From contig JAGCWA010000016.1 in assembly GCA_017962085.1 (NCBI GenBank), positions 1 through 64,000 on the forward strand: 64,000 bases of DNA. Reading direction: 5' to 3'. Position 1 is the stretch's first letter. Every line of letters starts with the position of its first letter. The translations under genes and the position numbers were made by a program. Below the pieces are notes generated by a model, which saw only the letters and a program-made list of their open reading frames with translations, was not told the DNA's origin and did not search any database. Below are positions 35,805 to 44,079 of this stretch, piece after piece. The stretch comes from Paludibacteraceae bacterium (GTDB lineage Bacteria; Bacteroidota; Bacteroidia; Bacteroidales; Paludibacteraceae).

Positions 35805-37048
35805 TAAAAGTTAGTAATTTCCAGAGTTGGCAGACTGTTTATTGCATCCTCTTTCAGCCTGTCTATTGCTCTGGTGTATTTCTCCGTGTGCTTTAATCCA
35901 GAGTGCCCCAACAGGCTTGCCACCGTCTTAATGTTCGCCCCGTTGTTGAGAATATTAACAGCAAAAGAATGTCTGGCACAATGCCAGCTTATATGCTTGT
36001 CAATCCCCGCCCTCTTAACCCACCTTTTAAGGGCTTTTAAGCACATTTCATAACTGGGCAAAGGAAATATAAGGCTCTCTTTGCTCTGGTTCTCTGTTGG
36101 CTCTCCTATAAGCCTCAACAATCCATCATTAAGGGGAATAATAACACCGCTATTAGCGGAATGCCCCTTGGTCTTATTCTGTTCAAACTTTAGCAACTTA
36201 TTGGAGTAATCCACATTGGAAAAAGTAAGGTCTTTCACATCACAAAATCTTAACCCACAATACAGGCACATTATAAAAGCCCTCCTTATGTTGGGGTTTT
36301 CTCCCTCATAATGGGTGTTAATCAATGCTTGTTCCTCATCCAAAGAAAGCACGTCTTTTCTCAATATCTGGTCATCTGCCTTTATTACAACCCCCGTGCA
36401 TGGGTTCTTTGTCAACACATCGTGTTCAATGGCATAATTAACAACTTTCTTGAAACGCTGATAAATGCTTTTTGCCCCCTCTCCAACACTTCTACTTTGT
36501 AGGTACTCAGAAAAAGACACCATCATATCTTTGTTAAGTTGCTCTGGCTTTATGCTCTTTGCAAACTTGGTGTACTCTGGTGTGGCGTTCAAAAAATCCC
36601 TAAACCTCTGTAGGGCAATTTGCACCATCCTAATATCTTTCTTGGTGTAATTGTCAATGTAGTTTTGGAAGTAATCCAGAAAGTTTATTTGGCGGTCTTT
36701 CTTTAGCCTGTAGCCCTCACTACTCTCTAATAGTTCCTGCTCCCTTTCTTGTCTAATTTTCTTTGCAAGTTGCAAGGTTTCCTTATTGTGGGTTCTGTCA
36801 ATAGGAGTTCTGGGGGTAGCCACCAAATAGAGGTTGAGGTTTTCTTTTCTCCTTATGTGCCTAACCTTATACTTGGGTGTTCCTGCCATCCTACCACTCT
36901 CATACAATACAGGCTCTCCAAACTCATCTAACACGGGCTCACTTTCCCTGCCCAAATAATACTCCAAATAAAGGCTAATTTGCCCATCTGCTAACAACCT
37001 CTGTTCAAGTCTGGGGTTGTCTTTGCTCTTGTTTTCTAACTTTGCCAT
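35804..37048 (-). CDS. int: Tyrosine recombinase (integrase)
   Basis: The 414-residue protein carries the full set of catalytic residues: Arg267 (GLRFCD), His356 and Arg359 (WHCARHSFA), His382 (LLGHSG) and the nucleophile Tyr391 (TEKYTR). The N-terminal ~110 residues form an arm-binding region, followed by a SAM-like core-binding domain (~120-210). This is the layout of integrases of Bacteroidota mobile elements. It lies at the right end of the element, next to the AGGTGTACT repeats and 198 bases from the second attachment site, and presumably recombines the 12-base repeats. The start at 37048 fits the domain layout. Confidence 0.95.
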   Translation of the reverse strand: MAKLENKSKDNPRLEQRLLADGQISLYLEYYLGRESEPVLDEFGEPVLYESGRMAGTPKYKVRHIRRKENLNLYLVATPRTPIDRTHNKETLQLAKKIRQEREQELLESSEGYRLKKDRQINFLDYFQNYIDNYTKKDIRMVQIALQRFRDFLNATPEYTKFAKSIKPEQLNKDMMVSFSEYLQSRSVGEGAKSIYQRFKKVVNYAIEHDVLTKNPCTGVVIKADDQILRKDVLSLDEEQALINTHYEGENPNIRRAFIMCLYCGLRFCDVKDLTFSNVDYSNKLLKFEQNKTKGHSANSGVIIPLNDGLLRLIGEPTENQSKESLIFPLPSYEMCLKALKRWVKRAGIDKHISWHCARHSFAVNILNNGANIKTVASLLGHSGLKHTEKYTRAIDRLKEDAINSLPTLEITNF

Positions 37049-37151
37049 AGTGTACTATATTCTTTTGGTTTCTTTTGGTAGTGTAAAGATACAACATATT
37101 TTCACAGAGGTGTACTAAAAGGTGTACTAATTAACATAAAATAGTACACCT
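37048..37151. repeat. Three direct and one inverted GTGTACT repeats at the right end
   Basis: Copies are at 37048-37056 (TAGTGTACT), 37108-37116, 37120-37128 (both AGGTGTACT) and, inverted, 37143-37151 (AGTACACCT). They lie between the integrase start codon and the right attachment site. They may serve both as integrase arm sites and in control of int expression. Confidence 0.65.
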
Positions 37152-37245
37152 TTATCCCACAAAAAGAAAATGATAAATAATAAAGTCATTGTAAATCAAC
37201 ATCTTTGTATTCTTTTATTTTCTCTTGTATTCAAGGTTATGTATT

Positions 37246-37257
37246 GGGCCTGGGTAC
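37246..37257 (+). repeat. Second attachment site copy (right end)
   Basis: GGGCCTGGGTAC is identical to the tRNA-Leu 3' end at 31953-31964. Confidence 0.85.
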
Positions 37258-37264
37258 TAAGAAA

Positions 37265-37300
37265 GGCTGTTAATCGAAAGATTGACGGCCTTTTTCTTTT
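37265..37300 (+). terminator. Displaced terminator of tRNA-Leu
   Basis: GGCTGTTAATC and GATTGACGGCC form an 11-bp stem (two G-U pairs) with a GAAA loop, followed by a T-rich run. It lies seven bases after the right attachment site, exactly where the tRNA-Leu terminator would be before insertion of the element. Confidence 0.75.
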
Positions 37301-37684
37301 TACGGACAATTCATCGGATAGCCAAGGAGTAGCCCCCTACCAATCAGTCATATAGAGCCCGCACATTCGCACGTCCACAGAAAAATATCGCACACGCAGA
37401 AAAAAAGATGGGCGAATCCATTCGGACTCGCCCAATTTCGCAAAGCTTACACAATACATGCAGGTATTTCCTCAAAATCTCGGTTCAGAATAAACCATTA
37501 TTACACTTTATCAATAATCGTTCTGTCATTGACGTTACAAATATAATGCAAAACCAATGATTTTACGGAATTAATATACTAAAATTTTCAAAAAATTTTG
37601 AATTTTTATTTTTTGAGAGTTCCGAAACGGTTTTTGTAATCAATATAACTATATGATTTCCAAATAGATAACATCAAAATCGGA
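37301..37684. other. AT-rich intergenic region without a gene
   Basis: Apart from the hairpin at 37410-37433, no gene, repeat or convincing promoter was seen here. It separates the displaced tRNA terminator from the end of the second HTCS. Confidence 0.6.
37402..37433 (-). terminator. Terminator of the second HTCS
   Basis: GGGCGAATCC and GGACTCGCCC pair with one mismatch around an ATTC loop. On the minus strand the hairpin is followed by a T run. It lies 250 bases after the HTCS stop codon. Confidence 0.65.
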
Positions 37685-40600
37685 CTACGACTCCTGAGAA
37701 GGAGGATATCCGAAGAAGGAGCGATATTTACGGCTGAAATAGAATGGATCGTTGAATCCTACCGAATAAGCCACATCCGAAACGCTCTTTCCGGTCTTCA
37801 GCATCTCTTGCGCACGGTGCAAACGATACTCCGTGACAATCTCCAGAGGGGTCTTGTCCGTGATGGACTTCAACTTACGGGAGAGCGATGATTTACTCAT
37901 AGCCAATGCGTCCGCAATATCATCGACAGAGAAGTCGGAGTCCTGATAACGCTTCTCCACCACCTCCAGGAACTGCCTAAGCACAGAGTTCGTCTCTTCG
38001 TCAATCCTATTCACCTCCAAATTGCGGGAAAGGACCTCCTGTTGCTGTTGCCTACGCCACTGCAGGATATTATTCAGTTTCATCAACAACTCCCTGGAGG
38101 CGAACGGCTTGGTCACATAGTCAATCGCACCGCTGGAGAGTCCGCGCAATCTATCGTCCTCATCGCTACGGGCAGACAAGAATATCAGTGGCACCACCGC
38201 AGAATGCAGGCTCCTCAGTCGTTTGTACATCTCTATACCATCCATCACCGGCATTTCAACGTCTGAGATGATGATGTCAGGGTTTTCCTTGCATGCCAAC
38301 TCGAAGCCCTCTTCTCCGTTATTCGCCTCAATCACTTGGAAATACGGCTGCAACATATCTTTCAAGTTATTGAGTATCAAAGGATCATCATCGACGATCA
38401 TCACCACATTACCATCCATCAGTTCCGTATTCACCACAAACTCTTCCTCCACAACTGGTTGTGAAATTTCAACCAGCTCATCCGACTTAGGCAACAGGAT
38501 GGTCACAGTGGTGCCCTTCCCCACTTCACTTTCCATGGAGATGGTGCCTCCGCTCTTACGGATAAAGTCCTTCGTCAACTGGAAGCCCAAACCGGTTCCT
38601 CGTTCATTGTTCGTACCCAAGGTAGACTCATGGTCACCATCCTTCATCAGTTCATCCACACGTTCCTGGGTCATGCCGACACCATTGTCCGAAATCGTCA
38701 AGCGGACTCGGTCGTCCTCCTCTTCCGCCACGACATTGATTAGTCCTCCCTCAGCAGTGAACTTAGCGGAGTTGGTCAACAAATTACGGATGGCGGTACC
38801 CACCATACGAGGATCCACATAGATTTTGTGGGAGAGATTGCAGCTGCAGTTGACGGTGATATCCTTCTCCGACATCACACCCTTCAGCAAATCCGTCACC
38901 TCCTTCAATATCTGGCGAAGGCTCACGTTCTGCAACGTGCATGCGACATCCGTCTGCTTTCCCCTCGCCCACTCCAGCAACTTAACCATCACAGACTGTA
39001 GGTTGAAGGCTGACAGATAAGTGTCGTTCAACACCTTCCACGTGTTCGGTGAGGTCTCCTTCTTCTTCAAGATACCATCCAACGCGCCCACGATGGCGAA
39101 CATCGGGTTCTTCAAGTCATGCGCCACCACAGAAATCAGACGATCCTTCTCCCTCAGCACATCCAACAAGTCTTGGTTCCTCCGTTCGATGAGTTCCTGT
39201 TTCTGCTCCAGCAACTTATTGCTCTCGTCCAATTCCTTGGTACGTTCCGCCACCTTCCGCGCCAAGAGTTCCCTTTGTCTGACAATCGTCCTGAACCGCA
39301 GATAGAAGAAGGCAACCACGCCGGCCCCCAACAGGGAGATCACGATAAGCGTAAACCACCAGGTCTTCCACCAAGGAGGCAACACTTTTATTTTCAAAGA
39401 TATAGACTTTGACTCGCCCACTCCATCACGTCGATGCGCCTTCACCTCCAGCACATAATCACCAATAGGCAAGTGGGAAATCTTCACCTCACGTTTTTCC
39501 CCCAGATCCACCCAGCGGCGGTCCAATCCGTTGATACGATAGGAGGCGTCCACATTATTGAGTCCAGAGAAATCCAAGACATCGAAAGCGACCTCGATAT
39601 TCGTCTCGTCGTAATTAAGCACCAACTCCTTCGTCAGGGAGAGCGGGGAAGGCAACAACTCACTATTCGGAGCGACCCGTTCGCCGAACAGATAGAGGTC
39701 GGAGAAGGAGAGGTAATCCACGCTCGACGTCTCATGGAGCAACATTGGGTCGAATACAATGAAGCCCTCCGTACTACCGAAGTAGAAACGCCCCTTCGAA
39801 TCCTGGAAGGCAGCACGGGCAGTGAAGTAGTTACGGTTCCTGCACCGTTCATCCAACAAAACCAAGCGATAGGACTTCTCCTTATAATCGAAATGGAGGA
39901 TGCCATTGGAACCGCTCGTCCACATTTGTCCATCCCTACCCATCACAATCGAAGAGTAATGTCCTTCCGGCAAGAAGTCCAGCCACGCATAGGAAGAGCC
40001 GTCCGCCTCGAAGCGCAAAACGCCCCGATTACTAACGACAAACAGGTTTCCCTGCTCGTCGCAAGCCCCCTGGTACATCATCAAAGGGTTGTGGGACTGG
40101 TTCGCATCAACATCAGGGAACGTCGCCCTGTAACGGGTTCCGGGATCGCTACGCCACACGGAGCGGGATGTGATCACCCAGCGGGTCCCTTGTTTAGACT
40201 CCATGACATGTTCCACCCAACGGTCTTCCGACAACATCGCAGGGTCGTTGTTGAAGCGTTGGTGGGTCCAACGGGAGGAATCCTTCGGCAAGAGGTATAC
40301 GCCATCGCCCGCCAAACCCACACCGACGTCACCATTTTTGAAGCAACAAAGGACCTTGCTCGTACTATATGGGAAGCCAATACCATCGAACGGATACTGC
40401 CTGATCTTCCCGGTTTCAGTGTCGTAAGTGCAAGGCACACCACCCCAGGAGGCGAGCCATATCTTCCCGTCGATAGATTTTTGTGCGGAGAGGACATTGT
40501 TGGAGGACAATCCGTTATCCGTCTGGATATGTTTCAGGAGCTTAAGTTCAGGAGACAAAAGATATGCGCCATGACCGTCCGCGCAAACGACGATATTCCC

Positions 40601-41680
40601 CTTATCATCCTCCGCGAAGGAGGTGCCGTCGACCAACGGGAAACCGATGTCCGAAGAGTGCAGCGATCCAGACCCCTTGATCGGTCCGTAGCGCCAAAGC
40701 CCGGCATTCTGGGTTCCGATCCAAATGTCGCCATCCCTATCCTCGAAAAGGGTATGGACCTTCTTCAACTCATCCGCTTTGATGTTAATAGGCTCCAGTT
40801 TCTCGAAATGCCACTTTCCTCCTTCGCATGATCCCTTCCAGAGTCCGCTGCCACTGGTACCCAACCATATACGGCCCTTGGAATCCTTCAGCAAAGAGGT
40901 AATGCACTTGAAAGGGGTATCAAGAATCTCCACACGGTCAATCGCTCCATCCTCATGCATATAAACGACGCCCAAAGAGCCGATGGAAGAGGAGAACAAA
41001 ACCCTCTGTTTGTCCAGACGAACCATGGAAGAGACCATTTCGTTGATTCTTCCCAAGAAGGTAGGACTACACAATTTATAGTCCTTGTTCCAGATATGAA
41101 TGCCAGGGAAACGTCCGATCCAGATACGTCCCCACTCATCATCGATCAAACTGCAGGTGAAAACCGTCTTCGTCGCCTCGAACAAAGAAGGATCCTTATC
41201 AAATATGCCAAGGCTGTCGTTGTAGACATAAAGTCCCTCGTTCGTGGAGAGAATCGTACGTCCATGGCTGATCGGATAGATACCCGTCACGCACTTATAG
41301 TAAGTCGAATCGAAATCCTTGGGCGCAAGATTCTTGAACGAATCCGTCTGTTCATCATACGAGAGGGCCAAACCATTATTTCCGCCGAAGCAAACCCTTC
41401 CATCAGGCAACATGGCGGCGCGGTTGATATCGTTTCGGAACAATGTGGGATAATCCTCAAAGAAATAATTCTTGAAATGGACGCCATCGAACTTATTCAA
41501 GCCATACTCCGTCGCGATCCACAAGAACCCATTCTTGTCTTGCGTGATGGCATGGATATAATTACAGCTCAAGCCATCCCTCACCGTATAATGACGGAAT
41601 GCGGCCCATTCCATTGCCCTAAGAGGTTGAAAGAGGGAAAATGAAAAAACTAAAACTATGACTACCCTTAAAAAAACCAT
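37685..41680 (-). CDS. Hybrid two-component system sensor/regulator (HTCS)
   Basis: The 1,331-residue protein has a signal peptide (VFLRVVIVLVFSFSLF then QPLRA), a long propeller-type sensor with GFLWIATEYGLNKFDG and GRIWLGTSGSGLW repeats, and a Y_Y_Y-like domain. A membrane helix (TLIVISLLGAGVVAFFYLRF, ~770-790) and a coiled coil of ~45 residues follow. The kinase domain has His in VVAHDLKNPMFA (~851), N-box NLLTNSAKF and G-box NERGTGLGF. A receiver has Asp in DIIISDVEMPVMDG (~1140), and the C-terminus is an AraC-type HTH. HDLKNP is a variant of the usual HELRTP. No polysaccharide-utilisation genes flank it. ATG 41680 is preferred to GTG 41686. Confidence 0.93.
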   Translation of the reverse strand: MVFLRVVIVLVFSFSLFQPLRAMEWAAFRHYTVRDGLSCNYIHAITQDKNGFLWIATEYGLNKFDGVHFKNYFFEDYPTLFRNDINRAAMLPDGRVCFGGNNGLALSYDEQTDSFKNLAPKDFDSTYYKCVTGIYPISHGRTILSTNEGLYVYNDSLGIFDKDPSLFEATKTVFTCSLIDDEWGRIWIGRFPGIHIWNKDYKLCSPTFLGRINEMVSSMVRLDKQRVLFSSSIGSLGVVYMHEDGAIDRVEILDTPFKCITSLLKDSKGRIWLGTSGSGLWKGSCEGGKWHFEKLEPINIKADELKKVHTLFEDRDGDIWIGTQNAGLWRYGPIKGSGSLHSSDIGFPLVDGTSFAEDDKGNIVVCADGHGAYLLSPELKLLKHIQTDNGLSSNNVLSAQKSIDGKIWLASWGGVPCTYDTETGKIRQYPFDGIGFPYSTSKVLCCFKNGDVGVGLAGDGVYLLPKDSSRWTHQRFNNDPAMLSEDRWVEHVMESKQGTRWVITSRSVWRSDPGTRYRATFPDVDANQSHNPLMMYQGACDEQGNLFVVSNRGVLRFEADGSSYAWLDFLPEGHYSSIVMGRDGQMWTSGSNGILHFDYKEKSYRLVLLDERCRNRNYFTARAAFQDSKGRFYFGSTEGFIVFDPMLLHETSSVDYLSFSDLYLFGERVAPNSELLPSPLSLTKELVLNYDETNIEVAFDVLDFSGLNNVDASYRINGLDRRWVDLGEKREVKISHLPIGDYVLEVKAHRRDGVGESKSISLKIKVLPPWWKTWWFTLIVISLLGAGVVAFFYLRFRTIVRQRELLARKVAERTKELDESNKLLEQKQELIERRNQDLLDVLREKDRLISVVAHDLKNPMFAIVGALDGILKKKETSPNTWKVLNDTYLSAFNLQSVMVKLLEWARGKQTDVACTLQNVSLRQILKEVTDLLKGVMSEKDITVNCSCNLSHKIYVDPRMVGTAIRNLLTNSAKFTAEGGLINVVAEEEDDRVRLTISDNGVGMTQERVDELMKDGDHESTLGTNNERGTGLGFQLTKDFIRKSGGTISMESEVGKGTTVTILLPKSDELVEISQPVVEEEFVVNTELMDGNVVMIVDDDPLILNNLKDMLQPYFQVIEANNGEEGFELACKENPDIIISDVEMPVMDGIEMYKRLRSLHSAVVPLIFLSARSDEDDRLRGLSSGAIDYVTKPFASRELLMKLNNILQWRRQQQQEVLSRNLEVNRIDEETNSVLRQFLEVVEKRYQDSDFSVDDIADALAMSKSSLSRKLKSITDKTPLEIVTEYRLHRAQEMLKTGKSVSDVAYSVGFNDPFYFSRKYRSFFGYPPSQES

Positions 41681-41701
41681 GTACACGTCCTAAACATGGT
41701 A

Positions 41702-41709
41702 CAAATATA
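41702..41709 (-). promoter_or_regulatory. -7 box of the second HTCS
   Basis: The minus strand reads TATATTTG, an exact match, 22 bases before the ATG at 41680. Confidence 0.5.
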
Positions 41710-41801
41710 GAAAAAACACGCGACATACACATAATCAGGAAGGAAAAAGAAAAAATAATCAACTTATTGATATATTACAAACTGATTACAAATGGATTAC
41801 A

Positions 41802-41925
41802 GTTCTGACAGGAGGCGGCGAAAGCAGAACGTCCAGGCGCGAACGACTCATCATAGGGGCGAAGCGATCAGCGCCGGAAAGGGTTCTCCCACCCCTGGTT
41901 TAGCCGGTTTTATTGAGACGATGAG
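41802..41925. ncRNA. Candidate structured RNA in a GC-rich intergenic island
   Basis: Within AT-rich flanks, about 140 bases are GC-rich and full of complementary segments. GTTCTG (41802) pairs with CAGAAC (41825), CTCATC (41847) with GATGAG (41920) and AGGGG (41855) with CCCCT (41892). A GGG-TTCT-CCC hairpin lies at 41881, and GGCG (41858) can pair with CGCC (41872). No reading frame or known riboswitch consensus was recognised. It lies between the divergent HTCS and glyA genes, upstream of both promoters, so an independent RNA is more likely than a leader. On the minus strand TTG-18-TAATTTTA upstream could be a promoter. The strand is undecided. Confidence 0.4.
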
Positions 41926-41997
41926 CTTATAGGATTCGCCTTAAATAAAATTAAAAAATTAAATGCGCACACAACCCAATAATAGAGAAAAAAGACG

Positions 41998-42005
41998 TAA
42001 CTTCG
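41998..42005 (+). promoter_or_regulatory. -7 box variant of glyA
   Basis: TAACTTCG differs from TAnnTTTG in one base and lies 38 bases before the ATG at 42043. Confidence 0.4.
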
Positions 42006-42042
42006 CGATGTGAAATTTTTCATTAACTATAATAATTCCTTT

Positions 42043-43323
42043 ATGGTAAGAGACACAGCAATATTCGACATCATCGAGAAGGAACACCAACGCCAGTTGA
42101 AAGGCATTGAGTTGATTGCTTCCGAAAACTTCGTGAGTGACCAGGTTATGCAAGCCATGGGTTCATGGTTGACTAACAAGTATGCAGAGGGACTTCCGGG
42201 ACACCGTTACTATGGTGGTTGCGAAGTTGTTGACTTGGCCGAGCAATTATGTATAGACCGCTTGAAACAAATCTTCGGCGCGGAATGGGCGAACGTACAA
42301 CCTCACTCTGGCGCACAAGCAAACGCTGCAGTCTTCTTGGCTTGTTTGAACGCAGGCGATAAATTCCTCGGACTGAACCTTTCCCACGGTGGACACCTCT
42401 CTCATGGATCCCCGGTGAACTTCTCAGGTTTGATGTTCCACGCTTTGGAATATAACGTGAAGGAAGATACTGGTCGTGTAGACTATGACCAATTGGAGCA
42501 AGTAGCCCGCGCCGAGAAACCTAAATTGATCATCGCCGGCGCATCCGCATACTCCCGCGAGTGGGACTACGCACGCATCCGCAAGGTGGCTGACGAAATC
42601 GGTGCCATCTTCATGGTGGATATGGCTCACCCTGCAGGTTTGATCGCCGCAGGATTGCTCAACAACCCTGTAAAATACGCGCACATCGTAACAACTACTA
42701 CCCACAAGACTCTCCGTGGTCCTCGTGGTGGTGTGATCATGATGGGCAAGGACTTTGATAACCCATGGGGCAAGAAGACTCCTAAGGGTGAAATCAAGAA
42801 GATGTCCGCTCTCCTCGACTCCGCTGTATTCCCAGGAATCCAAGGCGGTCCGTTGGAGCACGTCATCGCCGCTAAGGCAGTTGCCTTCGGTGAGGCTCTT
42901 CAACCTGAATACAAAGTATACCAATCTCAGGTGAAGAAGAACGCCGCTGTGATGGCGCAAGCCTTCATGGACAAGGGTTACAAGATCATCTCCGGCGGTA
43001 CGGATAACCACTCTATGTTGGTTGACCTCCGCACCAAATTCCCTGAGTTGACCGGTAAGGTAGCTGAGAAAGCGTTGGTTGCAGCAGACATCACCACGAA
43101 CAAGAACATGGTGCCATTCGACAGCCGCTCTCCATTCCAAACCTCTGGTCTGCGTTTCGGTACGCCAGCCATCACAACACGTGGTGCGAAAGAGGATTTG
43201 ATGGGTGAGATCGTGGAAATGATTGATACGGTTCTTAGCGATCCAGAGAACGACAAGGTCATCACCTCAGTTCGCGAGAAGGTTAACGCAACCATGAAGA
43301 ACTATCCTTTGTTCGCTTGGTAA
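42043..43323 (+). CDS. glyA: Serine hydroxymethyltransferase
   Basis: The 426-residue PLP enzyme converts serine and tetrahydrofolate to glycine and methylene-tetrahydrofolate, the main source of one-carbon units. The PLP lysine is Lys222 in [13 protein letters not shown]. Other family marks are [28 protein letters not shown] and QPHSGAQAN. The ATG at 42043 is chosen because homology starts there; an in-frame ATG at 42010 lies in the likely leader. The coding sequence has many T-ending codons compared with its neighbours, as expected for a highly expressed gene. A clear terminator follows. Confidence 0.97.
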   Translation: MVRDTAIFDIIEKEHQRQLKGIELIASENFVSDQVMQAMGSWLTNKYAEGLPGHRYYGGCEVVDLAEQLCIDRLKQIFGAEWANVQPHSGAQANAAVFLACLNAGDKFLGLNLSHGGHLSHGSPVNFSGLMFHALEYNVKEDTGRVDYDQLEQVARAEKPKLIIAGASAYSREWDYARIRKVADEIGAIFMVDMAHPAGLIAAGLLNNPVKYAHIVTTTTHKTLRGPRGGVIMMGKDFDNPWGKKTPKGEIKKMSALLDSAVFPGIQGGPLEHVIAAKAVAFGEALQPEYKVYQSQVKKNAAVMAQAFMDKGYKIISGGTDNHSMLVDLRTKFPELTGKVAEKALVAADITTNKNMVPFDSRSPFQTSGLRFGTPAITTRGAKEDLMGEIVEMIDTVLSDPENDKVITSVREKVNATMKNYPLFAW

Positions 43324-43354
43324 TCCAATTGTACTAAATAGTGCATTATATTCA

Positions 43355-43382
43355 GGAAGGCTACCCATCACGGTAGCCTTCC
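43355..43382 (+). terminator. Terminator of glyA
   Basis: GGAAGGCTACC and GGTAGCCTTCC form a perfect 11-bp stem with a six-base loop, followed by a moderately T-rich tract. Confidence 0.75.
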
Positions 43383-43446
43383 ATTTCTATCCTATAGAGA
43401 AACCCACCCAGGAAGTTTATCTTTCCCACATACAATTCTGAGCGCC

Positions 43447-44079
43447 ATGGTAACCACTATCTTTATCGTCGTCACCGTCATCGTATCTATTCTATCGTTC
43501 GGGCAAAACGAGTTCTTGCCCCAGAGCCTAAGCCATCCGGAATGGTTCCACAAGCTGAAGTTCAACGCCTATATGATTGTACATGAAAAGCAACACTACA
43601 GGCTACTCACATCCGGATTCATTCACGGGAGCTCATGGCACCTAATATTCAACATGTTGACGCTCTATTTCTTCGGTTATTTTGTTGAGGATTGCTTCAA
43701 GGCCGTCTTCGGGGCGAAAGGAGAATTTTTCTATGCGCTGATGTATCTGTTGGCCATTGCGGTGTCCTCCATCTCAGACTTGATAAAGTACAAAAACAAC
43801 CCTGAATTCAATGCGATCGGAGCATCAGGAGCCGTCTCCGCCGTCATCTTCGCGGCAATCCTTTTCAACCCCACCATGGGCATCTACCTTTTCTTCATAC
43901 CCATACCTATCCCTGGGTACATATTCGGTCCACTGTACCTAATCTATTGCCAATACATGGCCAAGAAAAACATCGATAATATCGGGCACTCCGCACACTT
44001 TTGGGGAGCAGTGTTCGGATTCTTCTTTCCTATCCTTCTCCAACCTTCCCTGATATATTATCTCCTATCCTACTTTTGA
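43447..44079 (+). CDS. Rhomboid-family intramembrane serine protease
   Basis: The 210-residue membrane protein has about six helices. The catalytic serine is Ser127 in IGASGAVSA, and the partner histidine is His184 in HSAHFWGA (His181 is close by). The loop-1 region contains FIHGSSWHLIFNM, matching the family's H-x2-x-N segment. Rhomboids cut substrates within or near the membrane; the substrate is unknown. It is transcribed toward the helicase gene, and the two coding ends overlap by 10 bases. No strong promoter was seen, only a weak TATCTTTC at 43418. Confidence 0.9.
   Translation: MVTTIFIVVTVIVSILSFGQNEFLPQSLSHPEWFHKLKFNAYMIVHEKQHYRLLTSGFIHGSSWHLIFNMLTLYFFGYFVEDCFKAVFGAKGEFFYALMYLLAIAVSSISDLIKYKNNPEFNAIGASGAVSAVIFAAILFNPTMGIYLFFIPIPIPGYIFGPLYLIYCQYMAKKNIDNIGHSAHFWGAVFGFFFPILLQPSLIYYLLSYF

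Larger units (their letters stand above)
31953..37257. mobile_element. 5.3 kb integrative element in tRNA-Leu with II/X-type replication protein
   Basis: The element lies between two copies of GGGCCTGGGTAC (31953-31964 and 37246-37257), the first of which is the tRNA-Leu 3' end, so the tRNA stays intact. All six genes are on the minus strand: int, an AT-hook protein, an Xis-like HTH protein, a 180-residue unknown, a replication protein and an HTH protein. The DNA is visibly more AT-rich than its surroundings. There are no capsid, Zot-like, mobilisation or conjugation genes. It could be an integrating plasmid-like element or a satellite that borrows functions from a helper phage. Confidence 0.9.

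Noticed and set aside
37170-37355. 61-codon open frame crossing the right attachment site
   Set aside because: It spans the attachment repeat and the displaced tRNA terminator and is unlikely to be translated.
39434-40831. 465-codon open frame on the plus strand opposite the second HTCS
   Set aside because: It is the antisense shadow of a gene with clear family motifs. Its translation is repetitive in composition (rich in R, V, H and I) and shows no domain.
41802-42042. Riboswitch controlling glyA
   Set aside because: No match to tetrahydrofolate, ZTP, glycine, cobalamin or SAM consensus was recognised, and the -7 box of glyA lies downstream of the structured island, so the island would not be in the glyA leader.
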